A stretch of DNA of 41,018 bases. Origin: Candidatus Rifleibacteriota bacterium. Lineage in GTDB: Bacteria > Riflebacteria > Ozemobacteria > Ozemobacterales > Ozemobacteraceae. Where the stretch lies: NCBI GenBank assembly GCA_029564115.1, contig JAKQQP010000348.1:1-41018 (forward strand), given 5' to 3'. Positions 8,010-15,673 of the stretch are shown piece after piece; positions within the stretch are counted from its first letter, which is position 1, and the number at the start of each line of letters is the position of its first letter. The notes under the pieces were generated by a model. The model was not told the origin of the DNA. It saw only the letters and a program-made list of their open reading frames with translations, and ran no database searches. The translations under genes were made by a program, and so were the position numbers.

Positions 8010-9479
8010 ATGAGAAAAATTTTGTCTCTCCTGCTCGTTTTTGTTTTTTGTCTGACTTTCGTCGGCGTCGAAGCTGTTTCGGCGTCTGACCAGGAGGGTT
8101 TACAGACCGCCTTGAATATGCAGAAGGCTTTTGTGGCTGTCGCTAGAACCTTAAAGCCGAGCGTCGTTAACATCAGGATTGAACGTTCGGCAAAAGGTGG
8201 TATCAACTGGCTTGACTCAGAAGATTTCCCCGAGGGAAGTGCGGAAGAATTTTTCCGGCGCTTTTTCAGAGGCCCCAGAGCTCCTCATGCTCCAGAACAA
8301 AAAATTCAGGGAGCTGGGTCAGGGGTCATAATCAATTCAGACGGCACCATTCTGACGAATAATCATGTAATCAAGGATGCCAGCAAAATTACGGTGAAAT
8401 TGCATGATGAAACCGAATACCCGGCAGAAGTTATCGGCCAGGATCCGCAGACCGACCTCGCAGTTATTCGCATAAAGGCGAAGGAAGCTTTGACGCCGGC
8501 ACAATTTGCCGACTCAGATGAAGTCGAAGTCGGGCAGTGGTGTATAGCTGTAGGCAACCCCCTGGGGCTTGAACAGACGGTCACCGTCGGTGTTGTCAGC
8601 GCCCTGGGAAGAAGCGGCATTGGCGCGACGGCCATCGAAGATTTCATTCAAACTGACGCGAGCATCAACCCTGGCAATTCAGGAGGGCCTCTCGTTGACC
8701 TTAGAGGTAAGGTCATTGGTATCAATACGCTTATTTTTACCGCTCCTGGCTCTGGCATCGGCTTTGCAATCCCGTCAGGAATGGCTTCGCGCATAGCCCG
8801 CCAGATTGCCGATACCGGCAAGGTAGAACGGCCATATCTTGGTATAACTATGCAGGCCGTTACTGAAGAACTTGCAAGTCATTATGGGCTCAAAGACCGT
8901 GATGGCGCTGTGGTTATGCAGATATCAGAAGACAGTCCAGCTTTCAGGGGCGGTCTCAAAGCAATGGATATCATCAGAAGAATCGATGAGAAACCGATGA
9001 AAAATACCAGTGACGTTCAAAAATATATTTTGAGCCAGGAAGTCGGACAGACCGTTAAAATGGGGGTTTTGCGCAATGGCGGCAACGTCGAACTTAAGGT
9101 AAAGCTCGAGCAGATGCCGGAAACGTTTGGTTTGAATCCTGCTGAGGCTGGTAAGATGCCGAAGTCACCATTGGCTTTGCCTGGTTTACCTGGAGAACTC
9201 GGGTTCAGAGTTCAGAAACTGACTGCTGAGCTGGCTAAGACAATGGGTGTCGACCTCAAAGAGGGGCTCGTCGTTGCTGAAGTTAAGTCTGGATCAGCGG
9301 CTGAAAAGGGTGGTTTGCGTGCCGGTGACGTGATCGTTCAGGCGAACGGCCAGGAAATTGCTGATGAAAAAGCGCTTGAGAAAGCTCTCAAAGACGGTGA
9401 AAGCAAAAAAAGTTCAGTAATGCTGGTTAATCGTTCCGGCACTCCTATGTTTCTGGTGATTTCCCACGCTGAAAATTAA
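8010..9479 (+). CDS. DegP/HtrA-family periplasmic serine protease
   Basis: 489 residues. An N-terminal signal peptide (hydrophobic residues about 4-25 with an A-x-A-like site near VSASD) sends it to the periplasm. The trypsin-like domain has the catalytic triad H119 (LTNNHV), D149 (TDLAV) and S224 (GNSGGP). Two PDZ domains follow, about residues 255-370 and 385-485; each contains a typical carboxylate-binding loop region and the 'GG L.AGDVI' turn (GGLKAMDII and GGLRAGDVI). Length and two PDZ domains match the Do/DegP group, a protease-chaperone for misfolded envelope proteins. GGAGG precedes the ATG by about 10 nt. It is transcribed divergently from the epimerase operon and followed by a terminator. 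Confidence 0.95.
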   Translation: MRKILSLLLVFVFCLTFVGVEAVSASDQEGLQTALNMQKAFVAVARTLKPSVVNIRIERSAKGGINWLDSEDFPEGSAEEFFRRFFRGPRAPHAPEQKIQGAGSGVIINSDGTILTNNHVIKDASKITVKLHDETEYPAEVIGQDPQTDLAVIRIKAKEALTPAQFADSDEVEVGQWCIAVGNPLGLEQTVTVGVVSALGRSGIGATAIEDFIQTDASINPGNSGGPLVDLRGKVIGINTLIFTAPGSGIGFAIPSGMASRIARQIADTGKVERPYLGITMQAVTEELASHYGLKDRDGAVVMQISEDSPAFRGGLKAMDIIRRIDEKPMKNTSDVQKYILSQEVGQTVKMGVLRNGGNVELKVKLEQMPETFGLNPAEAGKMPKSPLALPGLPGELGFRVQKLTAELAKTMGVDLKEGLVVAEVKSGSAAEKGGLRAGDVIVQANGQEIADEKALEKALKDGESKKSSVMLVNRSGTPMFLVISHAEN

Positions 9480-9499
9480 GACATAGTTTTAAAATCGTT

Positions 9500-9528
9500 A
9501 AAGAGCCAGCTCGTTCTGGTTCTTTTTT
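9500..9528 (+). terminator. Rho-independent terminator after htrA
   Basis: AAGAGCCAG (9501-9509), a 6-nt loop, then CTGGTTCTT with a continuing T run to 9527. One G-U pair in the stem. It begins about 20 bp after the htrA stop. Confidence 0.85.
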
Positions 9529-9606
9529 CGTTTTCGGGAAATTCACGAATTGTTCAATTTGTGCCGATAGTCAACTTGCACCGAAAACCAGAGGGAGTCA
9601 CTCAAA

Positions 9607-9768
9607 ATGTTCAAAGAACTTACCATCGCTGTCGCTTTAACTGTAATTTTTTCTGTGGGAGTCGGCGTTCTTTTTATCAGAACGCTCGTCGAGATGGTTG
9701 AGTTGTTTTTTAACGGTGAAGTTGATAAAAAAGAACCGGTTTCGGCACGCGGAAAAAACTCTCGTTGA
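9607..9768 (+). CDS. Small single-span membrane protein (53 aa)
   Basis: ATG at 9607, TGA at 9766-9768, with GAGGGAG ten nt upstream. The protein has one hydrophobic segment at about residues 6-26 (ending VGVLFIRTLV), then an acidic/basic polar tail (DKKEP, ending RGKNSR). A good ribosome binding site, a coherent membrane-protein composition, and the position between a terminator and a convergent gene all support it as real. No family is recognised. Its stop is 1 bp from the 3' end of the facing gene. Confidence 0.6.
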   Translation: MFKELTIAVALTVIFSVGVGVLFIRTLVEMVELFFNGEVDKKEPVSARGKNSR

Positions 9769-9769
9769 G

Positions 9770-10381
9770 TCAGTTTTTTAGAGTTCCGTGAATAGAACAG
9801 TGAAAAAGGCGGCGCCCGTCTTTATAGATGATTGAATAGCGCCCGCCTCTCGGGCAGGTCGGGATTTCCTGGAGCGCTCCAATTTTTATCAGCTCGTCAG
9901 AATCGAATTTTGTCATGCGTGACCCGCTTTTTCTGTCATAGTACAGGACAGCGAGAATAAGTGAGCGCATTCTTGCGAAACACTTCAGTCTGAAGTCTTT
10001 CTCGTATTCTTCGACTTGTTTCAGGCTTTCAGTGAAGTCTGTTCTGGCGCGATTGTAATTTTTAAACAAATCGCGATCTTTGCGCGTGTTTATTTTTGTG
10101 GTGTCAGCCGAGCCTATTTTTTGGATCAGATCCAGGTAAGAGGCCTGAAACTGTTGATGTTTTTTCTGAAACTCCAGGCGCTCCAGAAGATTCCTTTTTT
10201 CGTCCGAACCGTCGCCGCTGTCGATTGGTCGTATCTGAGCAGGCGGCTTTGACGGAATATAGGGCTCAGGATTGCGCCTGTTTATCACGAGGGTTATCAG
10301 GTAAGCAAGAAAGGCCAGAGACAGGAAAGCTGTCCCAAGCCAGATCGCGTGCTTAGCTGAAAAAAATACTTTACTTTTCAC
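9770..10381 (-). CDS. Membrane-anchored protein with pilin-like C-terminal Cys motif
   Basis: 203 residues. A single membrane anchor lies at about residues 13-34, followed by a proline-rich stretch (PEPYIPSKPPAQIRP), a charged, probably coiled-coil region (about 60-130), and a compact C-terminus. The end reads IPTCPRGGRYSII, then about ten residues, then FHCSIHG. This 'CPxGGxY...CSxHG' pattern is seen in C-terminal disulfide loops of many small type IV pilin-like and pseudopilin-like proteins, but this protein lacks a prepilin peptidase site at its N-terminus. Function unknown; a link to the pilin operon at 33-37 kb is speculation. Confidence 0.7.
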   Translation of the reverse strand: MKSKVFFSAKHAIWLGTAFLSLAFLAYLITLVINRRNPEPYIPSKPPAQIRPIDSGDGSDEKRNLLERLEFQKKHQQFQASYLDLIQKIGSADTTKINTRKDRDLFKNYNRARTDFTESLKQVEEYEKDFRLKCFARMRSLILAVLYYDRKSGSRMTKFDSDELIKIGALQEIPTCPRGGRYSIIYKDGRRLFHCSIHGTLKN

Positions 10382-10465
10382 GTTTGAGGTTCATATCATA
10401 ATATCTTTAAAAGTGCCTGTCAATTTTAAGGTGAGATGGAAACTTAACTAAAATTGTAAAGTTAT

Positions 10466-10495
10466 TTGTGAAGTTATCTGTTGCTGTGATATAAT
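10466..10495 (+). promoter_or_regulatory. Sigma70-type promoter for the FHA-ATPase/kinase/phosphatase operon
   Basis: -35 TTGTGA at 10466-10471 and a perfect -10 TATAAT at 10490-10495, 18-bp spacer. Predicted transcription start is near 10502, the first base of the tRNA-like leader, giving a 5' leader of only about 27 nt. Confidence 0.7.
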
Positions 10496-10501
10496 CGCGA
10501 C

Positions 10502-10522
10502 GCAGATAGCTCAGTTGGGAGA
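10502..10522 (+). other. tRNA 5'-half-like leader (acceptor/D-arm resemblance)
   Basis: GCAGATAGCTCAGTTGGGAG and the next A match the 5' end of many bacterial tRNAs: acceptor-like GCAGAT, then U8-A9, D-stem GCTC, loop AGTTGGGA and the start of the returning stem. The rest of a tRNA is absent: the returning D-stem is GAGA rather than GAGC and there is no anticodon or T arm. It lies directly under a perfect -10 box, and GGGAG also serves as the Shine-Dalgarno for the ATG at 10529. It may be chance, or a relic or mimic of a tRNA gene. Confidence 0.4.
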
Positions 10523-10528
10523 AAAGAC

Positions 10529-11707
10529 ATGTCGGACGACTCAAAAAAAACCGTCTTTAGAAAAGTGGTTGTGACAGAGGAGTTGAAGAAGAAATTTCTG
10601 GTTGGCAATACGCCACCATTCCTTGGTAAACCATTTGAACTCAACCCCGCACAGGTTTTTACGATAGGGCGTGAAGAAGGCAGAACTCTGCAGTTGCCCA
10701 GTGAGATGGTTTCGAGACTGCATGCCAGTATCGAAATCCAGGATGGGAAATGCGTTCTGACCGATAATGACAGTTCGAACGGCACTTTTTTGAATAACGA
10801 GCAAATCCCTGCAAATAGTGCTTTTACCCTCAACCACCGGGATGTAATCAAATTTGATACTTTTGAATTTATTTACGTCGATACTGCAGTCGGCGATCTC
10901 TGGCAGACTCTCAAGCCTCTTTCCCGGGAAGGCTCCCAGATTGTTTCGTTTTATAGCCCAAAGGGCGGTACAGGTATCAGCACCATTGTCGTCAATCTTG
11001 CCAAAATTCTCGCTGAAAAATCCGATAAAAAGGTTGCGGTTGTCGATCTTGACCTGCGTTTCGGCGATGTCCTGACTTTCCTGGTTGGCAAGCCGGCGAC
11101 CTCGATAATCGAAGTGATAAGAGAACAGGAAATCACTCCGGACAACATTCAAAATTTTATGCAAAAAGGGCCGGGCTTCGACTACCTGCCTGCCCCCAAA
11201 AAGACGGAGCTTGCAGAACTGGTTACAGCTCAGCATGTTAAGGCTATTCTCTGGAGCCTCGAAGCCAAATACGATTTTGTGCTGGTTGACCTCAAGACAG
11301 AGATCGATGATGTAACTATCACTGCCTGGGAGCTTTCCAATCTCATATTCCTGGTCGGGCAGCCTGAAATCGGTCACCTGCTGGCAGCCAGACGCGTTAT
11401 TGAAATCATGAATACGTTCAAGTTCCCAGAGACCAAGTTCAAGGTTATCATGAACAAGGTTGGCCGTGAAGGCACCGTGACAGGTGAAGAAGTGAAGGCC
11501 TTCCTCAAGAAAGAAGTTCTGGTTCTGCCGTATTGCCCTGACGACGCGGTGGTCACTTCAAACGGCGGCAAGCTGCTGCTCTCCGAAAAATCCAGTTCCC
11601 CCTTGACACAGGCAATAATAAATCTGAATAAAACAGTTGTTGGCGAAGAAGTGGTCTCTGAATCCGGCGGTATTTTCTCCAAGCTCAAGTCGATTCTGGG
11701 CTTTTAA
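10529..11707 (+). CDS. FHA-domain MinD/CpaE-like ATPase with degenerate Walker A
   Basis: 392 residues, cytoplasmic. N-terminal tail with a Thr motif KKTVFRK (T8), then an FHA domain at about 43-112: GR (47-48), S62-R63-x-H65 and N84-G85, the residues that bind phosphothreonine. A linker leads to a SIMIBI ATPase at about 138-350 of the MinD/CpaE/TadZ type. Its P-loop reads SPKGGTGIST: the signature lysine K145 is present, but the lysine that normally contacts the phosphates is I150. Other features are VVDLDLRFGD and VLVDLKTEIDD. The C-terminus is a short amphipathic helix, GIFSKLKSILGF, like MinD membrane-targeting tails. It is first in an operon with the kinase (10 bp gap) and phosphatase, so it is a likely kinase substrate and reader. 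Confidence 0.88.
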   Translation: MSDDSKKTVFRKVVVTEELKKKFLVGNTPPFLGKPFELNPAQVFTIGREEGRTLQLPSEMVSRLHASIEIQDGKCVLTDNDSSNGTFLNNEQIPANSAFTLNHRDVIKFDTFEFIYVDTAVGDLWQTLKPLSREGSQIVSFYSPKGGTGISTIVVNLAKILAEKSDKKVAVVDLDLRFGDVLTFLVGKPATSIIEVIREQEITPDNIQNFMQKGPGFDYLPAPKKTELAELVTAQHVKAILWSLEAKYDFVLVDLKTEIDDVTITAWELSNLIFLVGQPEIGHLLAARRVIEIMNTFKFPETKFKVIMNKVGREGTVTGEEVKAFLKKEVLVLPYCPDDAVVTSNGGKLLLSEKSSSPLTQAIINLNKTVVGEEVVSESGGIFSKLKSILGF

Positions 11708-11717
11708 GGTAATCTGA

Positions 11718-13523
11718 TTGGCTGATTATTCTAATAAAAAGGCCGGCAACTACACCATCACCCGAAAGCTTGGCGACGGTGGTTTTGCTACGGTTTATCT
11801 TGCACAGCACACAGTTCTCGAGAAAAAAGCCGCTGTTAAGTTTCTGCTTGAAGACTGGATCGACGATGCTGACGTGGTTGCCCGTTTTTTTGACGAAGCA
11901 CGAACCATGGAGCGATTGCACGATCACCCCAGCATAGTCAAGATTATCGATATTGCGACTTTTGAAAAGTGCAAAGAAGAGGGTTTGCCGCCATACTTCA
12001 TTATGGAATACATCGATGGCCGCTCTCTTGAAGATTTGATAAAGAGCAGTGAAGGTTTTACCCTTGACGACATCGTAAAGATAATGGTTTGCGCCTTGTC
12101 GGCATTGCAGCATTGCCATGACCAGGGTGTTGTCCACCGTGACATAAAGCCCAGCAACTTTATGATCAATTCTTCCGGCGATGTTAAACTTACCGACTTT
12201 GGCATAGCCAAAGCCTGCAAAAATACCAGCAAAACCGGTGAGGGGCTGACTCTTGGTTCTACAGATTACATGTCACCAGAACAGGCTCTCGGCAAACGCG
12301 ATCTTGATTATCGCTCAGATATTTATTCACTGGGAGTGACGTTGTATCAGCTCGTCTGCGATCGATTGCCATTCGTCGGCGACAGCCCGAATGCCATTGC
12401 TCTCAAACACATCCAGGAAAAACCGGTTCCGCCCATAGAGCTCAACGATGCTGTGCCGAAACGGCTGAACGATATAATTCTAAAAGCCATGCAGAAAGAT
12501 CGTGAACACAGGTTCCAGTCCTGTGATGAAATGCTGCAGGCTCTTATTAAACTCAACGAACCTGGTGAAGACGTCGAGCTTGTTTCAGAAGTGAGCGCCA
12601 TAGATTTGACTGCCGCCAGGCCCGAAGCCGATGATGACGCCTTTTCTCAGGATTATGATCATGCAACTGGCTCTACTACCAGAAAGTTTGCGGCTAGACC
12701 CCCGGTAGAGCTTATCAATGCCATAAGAACTGGTTTGATTTTTGTTGGTTTTACCATTTTGTTTTTGCTCGTTTTTAAAGGGTACTATCACTTTACCCAG
12801 GCGCATCTGAAGTTCGAAACATACCCACCAGGGGCTTTCGTGACCTTAAACAAAGACTTGATCGGAAGCAGCCCGGTCGATATTTCTCTGCCTCCGATGG
12901 GGTATTTGATCAGTTTTTCGTTGCCAGGTTTTGCCACGGCTACGTTTTATTACGATGTCGTCGCTCGCCAGCATCTCGATCTGAACATCAAAATGCTCGA
13001 GCTGAGCCCGAAATCGCTTGGGCAGTTTCATGAGCAGATGAATCAGATTGCCGGGCTCTTGCGAAGACTCCCGGAAGAACCGCCCAAAACAAAAAAAGAT
13101 CAGGCAGCTTATGACGAGTTGAAGGCAAAAATTGCCCAGGAATGGGAGGCTCTCTACAAGATATACTCTGAATATGCTGATTATGAAGAATTTCACTCTG
13201 CGTTTTTAAAGTTCTGCACTCAGACTTCAAACCTGAAAAAAGCAGAGGCGTTTTTATCACGCCTGTCGCAAGAGAGACCTTCAGCGATCGTATTCACTTT
13301 TGCCGGCTTACTCAAAAAACAACAGAACGACAGAAAAGAAGCCCTGAGACTTTTCATGGAAGCCTGGACCAAAGATGCCAACAATCGGTTTCTGCTGAAT
13401 ACTCTCGGAGAATTCTTCGTCGAGGATCAAAACCAGGAAAAAGCCAGACAATACTATGAGATGTCATTGTTCTTATACCCTGAACAGAATGAGATCAGAA
13501 AAAGGATTGCCGAACTGAAGTAA
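11718..13523 (+). CDS. Transmembrane Ser/Thr protein kinase with PEGA and TPR-like regions
   Basis: 601 residues from a TTG at 11718 with AAGGT upstream; no ATG is available before the kinase core. The PknB-type kinase domain (about 11-280) is complete: G19-x-G-G-F (Gly-rich loop), K41, HRDIKPSN (catalytic D142), D160-F-G, activation segment ending STDYMSPEQ, and R265 region EHRF. An acidic/Thr-rich juxtamembrane linker (about 285-335) precedes one membrane span (about 337-355). Outside, a PEGA domain (364-427: YPPGAFVTLNKDLIGSSP) is followed by a helical, TPR-like C-terminus (about 440-600). It should phosphorylate cytoplasmic targets such as the neighbouring FHA protein in response to envelope signals. 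The phosphatase gene begins 11 bp later. Confidence 0.93.
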   Translation: MADYSNKKAGNYTITRKLGDGGFATVYLAQHTVLEKKAAVKFLLEDWIDDADVVARFFDEARTMERLHDHPSIVKIIDIATFEKCKEEGLPPYFIMEYIDGRSLEDLIKSSEGFTLDDIVKIMVCALSALQHCHDQGVVHRDIKPSNFMINSSGDVKLTDFGIAKACKNTSKTGEGLTLGSTDYMSPEQALGKRDLDYRSDIYSLGVTLYQLVCDRLPFVGDSPNAIALKHIQEKPVPPIELNDAVPKRLNDIILKAMQKDREHRFQSCDEMLQALIKLNEPGEDVELVSEVSAIDLTAARPEADDDAFSQDYDHATGSTTRKFAARPPVELINAIRTGLIFVGFTILFLLVFKGYYHFTQAHLKFETYPPGAFVTLNKDLIGSSPVDISLPPMGYLISFSLPGFATATFYYDVVARQHLDLNIKMLELSPKSLGQFHEQMNQIAGLLRRLPEEPPKTKKDQAAYDELKAKIAQEWEALYKIYSEYADYEEFHSAFLKFCTQTSNLKKAEAFLSRLSQERPSAIVFTFAGLLKKQQNDRKEALRLFMEAWTKDANNRFLLNTLGEFFVEDQNQEKARQYYEMSLFLYPEQNEIRKRIAELK

Positions 13524-13534
13524 CGGGAGGAAGT

Positions 13535-14296
13535 GTGCGCTACTCTGCATATGGTAAGACGCATGTGGGCAAGGTTCGCGACCACAACGAAGACTCTTTT
13601 TTCGTTTCTGAAAAAGATGGCTTTTTCATTGTCTCCGACGGCATGGGGGGTCTTGCCCAGGGCGAAGTGGCTTCTCAGATTACGCGTGATGCCATCAGCT
13701 CCTTTTTGAGCGAGGAGCACGATCCGTCTGTTCCATATGATAAAATTTTACGAGAAGCTTTCAGCCGCGCTAATCACAAGGTTCGCCGCTTTCTTGAAGA
13801 ACACCCATCACCCAAGGGGATTGGCTGTACATGCGTTGTTCTTGCTTTCAGAGAAAACGATTTTTATATTGCCTATGTGGGCGACAGCAGAATTTATCTG
13901 TTTCGAAACAATGTATTGAAGCAGATCAGCCGCGATCATTCATACGTTGAAGAGCTTTTTCTGCGTGGGTTGATAACCGCCGAAGAAAAGGTCGATCACC
14001 CGTATAAAAATTCAATTACCAGATACATCGGCCTTGCTGATACGGTTGAAGTTGATATTACCTCTGGGCCGGCTGCCAACAACGATATTTTTATTCTTTG
14101 CTCGGATGGCCTGACCGGAGAAGTCGAAGATAAATCGATTGCCGAAACTTTGCAACAGAATCTCGAGCCCGAACAGCTCGTTGAAGGCTTAATGCAAAAA
14201 GCTCTCGACGGCGGTGGCGGTGATAATATTTCTATTATTGCCGTGAAAGTAGAAAAGAAAAAGCCAGGCTTTTTTCGCAAGCTTTTTAACTGGTAG
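13535..14296 (+). CDS. PP2C-family Ser/Thr protein phosphatase
   Basis: 253 residues from a GTG at 13535 with GGGAGG six nt upstream. PPM/PP2C metal-binding motifs are in order: VRDHNEDSFF (residues 14-23), SDGMGG (34-39, metal Asp D35), VGDSRIYLF, SRDHSYVEE, ILCSDGLTGEV and GGGDNISIIAV. It should reverse phosphorylation by the preceding kinase, the usual bacterial kinase/phosphatase pairing. The last residues, KKKPGFFRKLFNW, form a basic, aromatic amphipathic tail not needed for the catalytic fold, similar to the tails of both flanking MinD-like ATPases, and could tether it to the membrane beside its kinase. Confidence 0.95.
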   Translation: MRYSAYGKTHVGKVRDHNEDSFFVSEKDGFFIVSDGMGGLAQGEVASQITRDAISSFLSEEHDPSVPYDKILREAFSRANHKVRRFLEEHPSPKGIGCTCVVLAFRENDFYIAYVGDSRIYLFRNNVLKQISRDHSYVEELFLRGLITAEEKVDHPYKNSITRYIGLADTVEVDITSGPAANNDIFILCSDGLTGEVEDKSIAETLQQNLEPEQLVEGLMQKALDGGGGDNISIIAVKVEKKKPGFFRKLFNW

Positions 14297-14320
14297 CAGT
14301 AATTGAGTTGGTTGCTGGCT

Positions 14321-15535
14321 TCAGATTCCGAGCACTTCTTTTAGAAGTGAGAACATGTTCCAGGTGCCTTTTTCTATTTCTTCGCCGGTGAGGCTGGCGC
14401 ACAGCTTTCTCATGGCTACAAAAATAGCCGTACCGTCGCTGCTTTTCGACAAAACAAACGGCATGCCCTGGTTTACCGAGGGTACCACAATATTGCCTTC
14501 GCTCGGGATAAAATGGCTGACCGCATAACGCAATGACTTTTCAACCTTGGCCGGCTCGAGCCCCATAGATTTGAATGCCCGGTTGAGAACGACTTTAATT
14601 TTTTCCCGCGGAATTTTTGATCGTATCAAAAGATCGAGCAATAGCTTGGTATTTTTTATGAAAGTCAGCTCCATGGTCATGACCAGCATAATCAGGCTGC
14701 TGTTGTCGAAAATGCGCAACTCAAGTTCTGTAAGCTGATTGTGAGTGTCGATAATTATAAAATCGTAATGAGGCTTGAGAACTTCGATGATCTGCTCGAC
14801 GAAATCGGGGGTAATGGTTTCTGCCAGCTCTGGCAAAGGAGGAGACAGAAGAACTTTAAGGCCTGATGAGTGCTGAGTAAGCTGCTTTTCGACTTTCGAC
14901 AGCTTCATTGGCCCGGAACCCTCGAGAAGGTTGTGTATGTTTTTCTCCGGGGTCAGGCCGAGGAGTATGCCCTGATCGCCAAATGCAAGGTTGAGGTCGA
15001 GAAGCACGACTTTCTTCTTCCAGAAGCGGGCCAGCATGGTAGCAACATTCGAAGAAATAACCGACTTGCCGGCGCCACCCTTGACATTGAAAAAAGTGAC
15101 GACCCTGGCCTCCTGCTCTCTGCTCTCACCTTCTTCAAGCAGTTGCGGGGCACGGCGGGCGTAAAGTTCTCTCGCCTCTCTCGCAAAGCCGGGGTAAAGC
15201 CCGATGAGACGCAATACCGTCTCTTTGGGGATAAACATCAGGTGAAATTCCTGATAGCCGATGAGAGTCGACAGGGCACTGGTACCGTTTAGTATTTCGA
15301 CTTCACCGTATATATCGCCCGGGTCAAGATTGAAAAGGGTGGTTTTTCGCTCTCCGGCAGTTTTGATAGCCGATAACTGCCCCTCTACAACTATTATCAG
15401 ATCATCGAATTTTTCTTTTTCGATGATTACTCTGGTACCCGAAGCGTATCTTTGAAAGCGACAGACTTTTTTGAGTCTTTCGTGTTCACGCGTCGGTAAA
15501 GTATTGAGAACCGCAAAAACCTTGAAGTCGATCAT
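14321..15535 (-). CDS. cNMP-fold/MinD-CpaE-like ATPase fusion
   Basis: 404 residues. The N-terminal cyclic-nucleotide-binding fold (about 8-125) has the beta-roll motifs IIVVEGQLSAI and LDPGDIYGEVEIL, but where the phosphate-binding cassette normally has 'PR-x-A' this protein reads GTSALST, so the cAMP/cGMP-contacting Arg is missing. After a short charged linker comes a SIMIBI ATPase (about 145-390) with a complete deviant Walker A, NVKGGAGKS (K152 and K157 both present), VVLLDLNLAFGD and IIIDTHNQ. The C-terminal tail NMFSLLKEVLGI resembles that of the FHA-ATPase at 10529-11707, its paralog. It is convergent with the phosphatase gene (24 bp gap). Probably a signal-responsive positioning ATPase; ligand unknown. 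Confidence 0.88.
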   Translation of the reverse strand: MIDFKVFAVLNTLPTREHERLKKVCRFQRYASGTRVIIEKEKFDDLIIVVEGQLSAIKTAGERKTTLFNLDPGDIYGEVEILNGTSALSTLIGYQEFHLMFIPKETVLRLIGLYPGFAREARELYARRAPQLLEEGESREQEARVVTFFNVKGGAGKSVISSNVATMLARFWKKKVVLLDLNLAFGDQGILLGLTPEKNIHNLLEGSGPMKLSKVEKQLTQHSSGLKVLLSPPLPELAETITPDFVEQIIEVLKPHYDFIIIDTHNQLTELELRIFDNSSLIMLVMTMELTFIKNTKLLLDLLIRSKIPREKIKVVLNRAFKSMGLEPAKVEKSLRYAVSHFIPSEGNIVVPSVNQGMPFVLSKSSDGTAIFVAMRKLCASLTGEEIEKGTWNMFSLLKEVLGI

Positions 15536-15586
15536 TTGTGCTCAAATCCTCGTTTGTACAAAATATTGCGTTTCTATTCAGGGCAA

Positions 15587-15615
15587 ATAATATACACAAA
15601 ATATCTAATTTGCAA
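15587..15615 (-). promoter_or_regulatory. Sigma70-type promoter for the cNMP-ATPase gene
   Basis: Minus strand: -35 TTGCAA (15615-15610), 17-bp spacer, -10 TATTAT (15592-15587). The start codon at 15535 lies about 45 nt beyond the predicted transcription start and is preceded by GAGGAT. Confidence 0.5.
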
Positions 15616-15673
15616 GAAATGTAAACTTTTTATCGGTTTTGAGGTAAAATTGTAATACTCACATAGGGGGAAA

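Noticed and set aside
10502..10580. A complete tRNA gene at the start of the FHA operon
   Set aside because: Only the acceptor/D-arm half is present; no anticodon stem, T arm or matching acceptor strand could be found, and coding sequence starts 27 nt in.
10541..11377. A 278-codon minus-strand frame inside the FHA-ATPase gene
   Set aside because: Antisense to conserved FHA and ATPase motifs, with no domain or start signal of its own.
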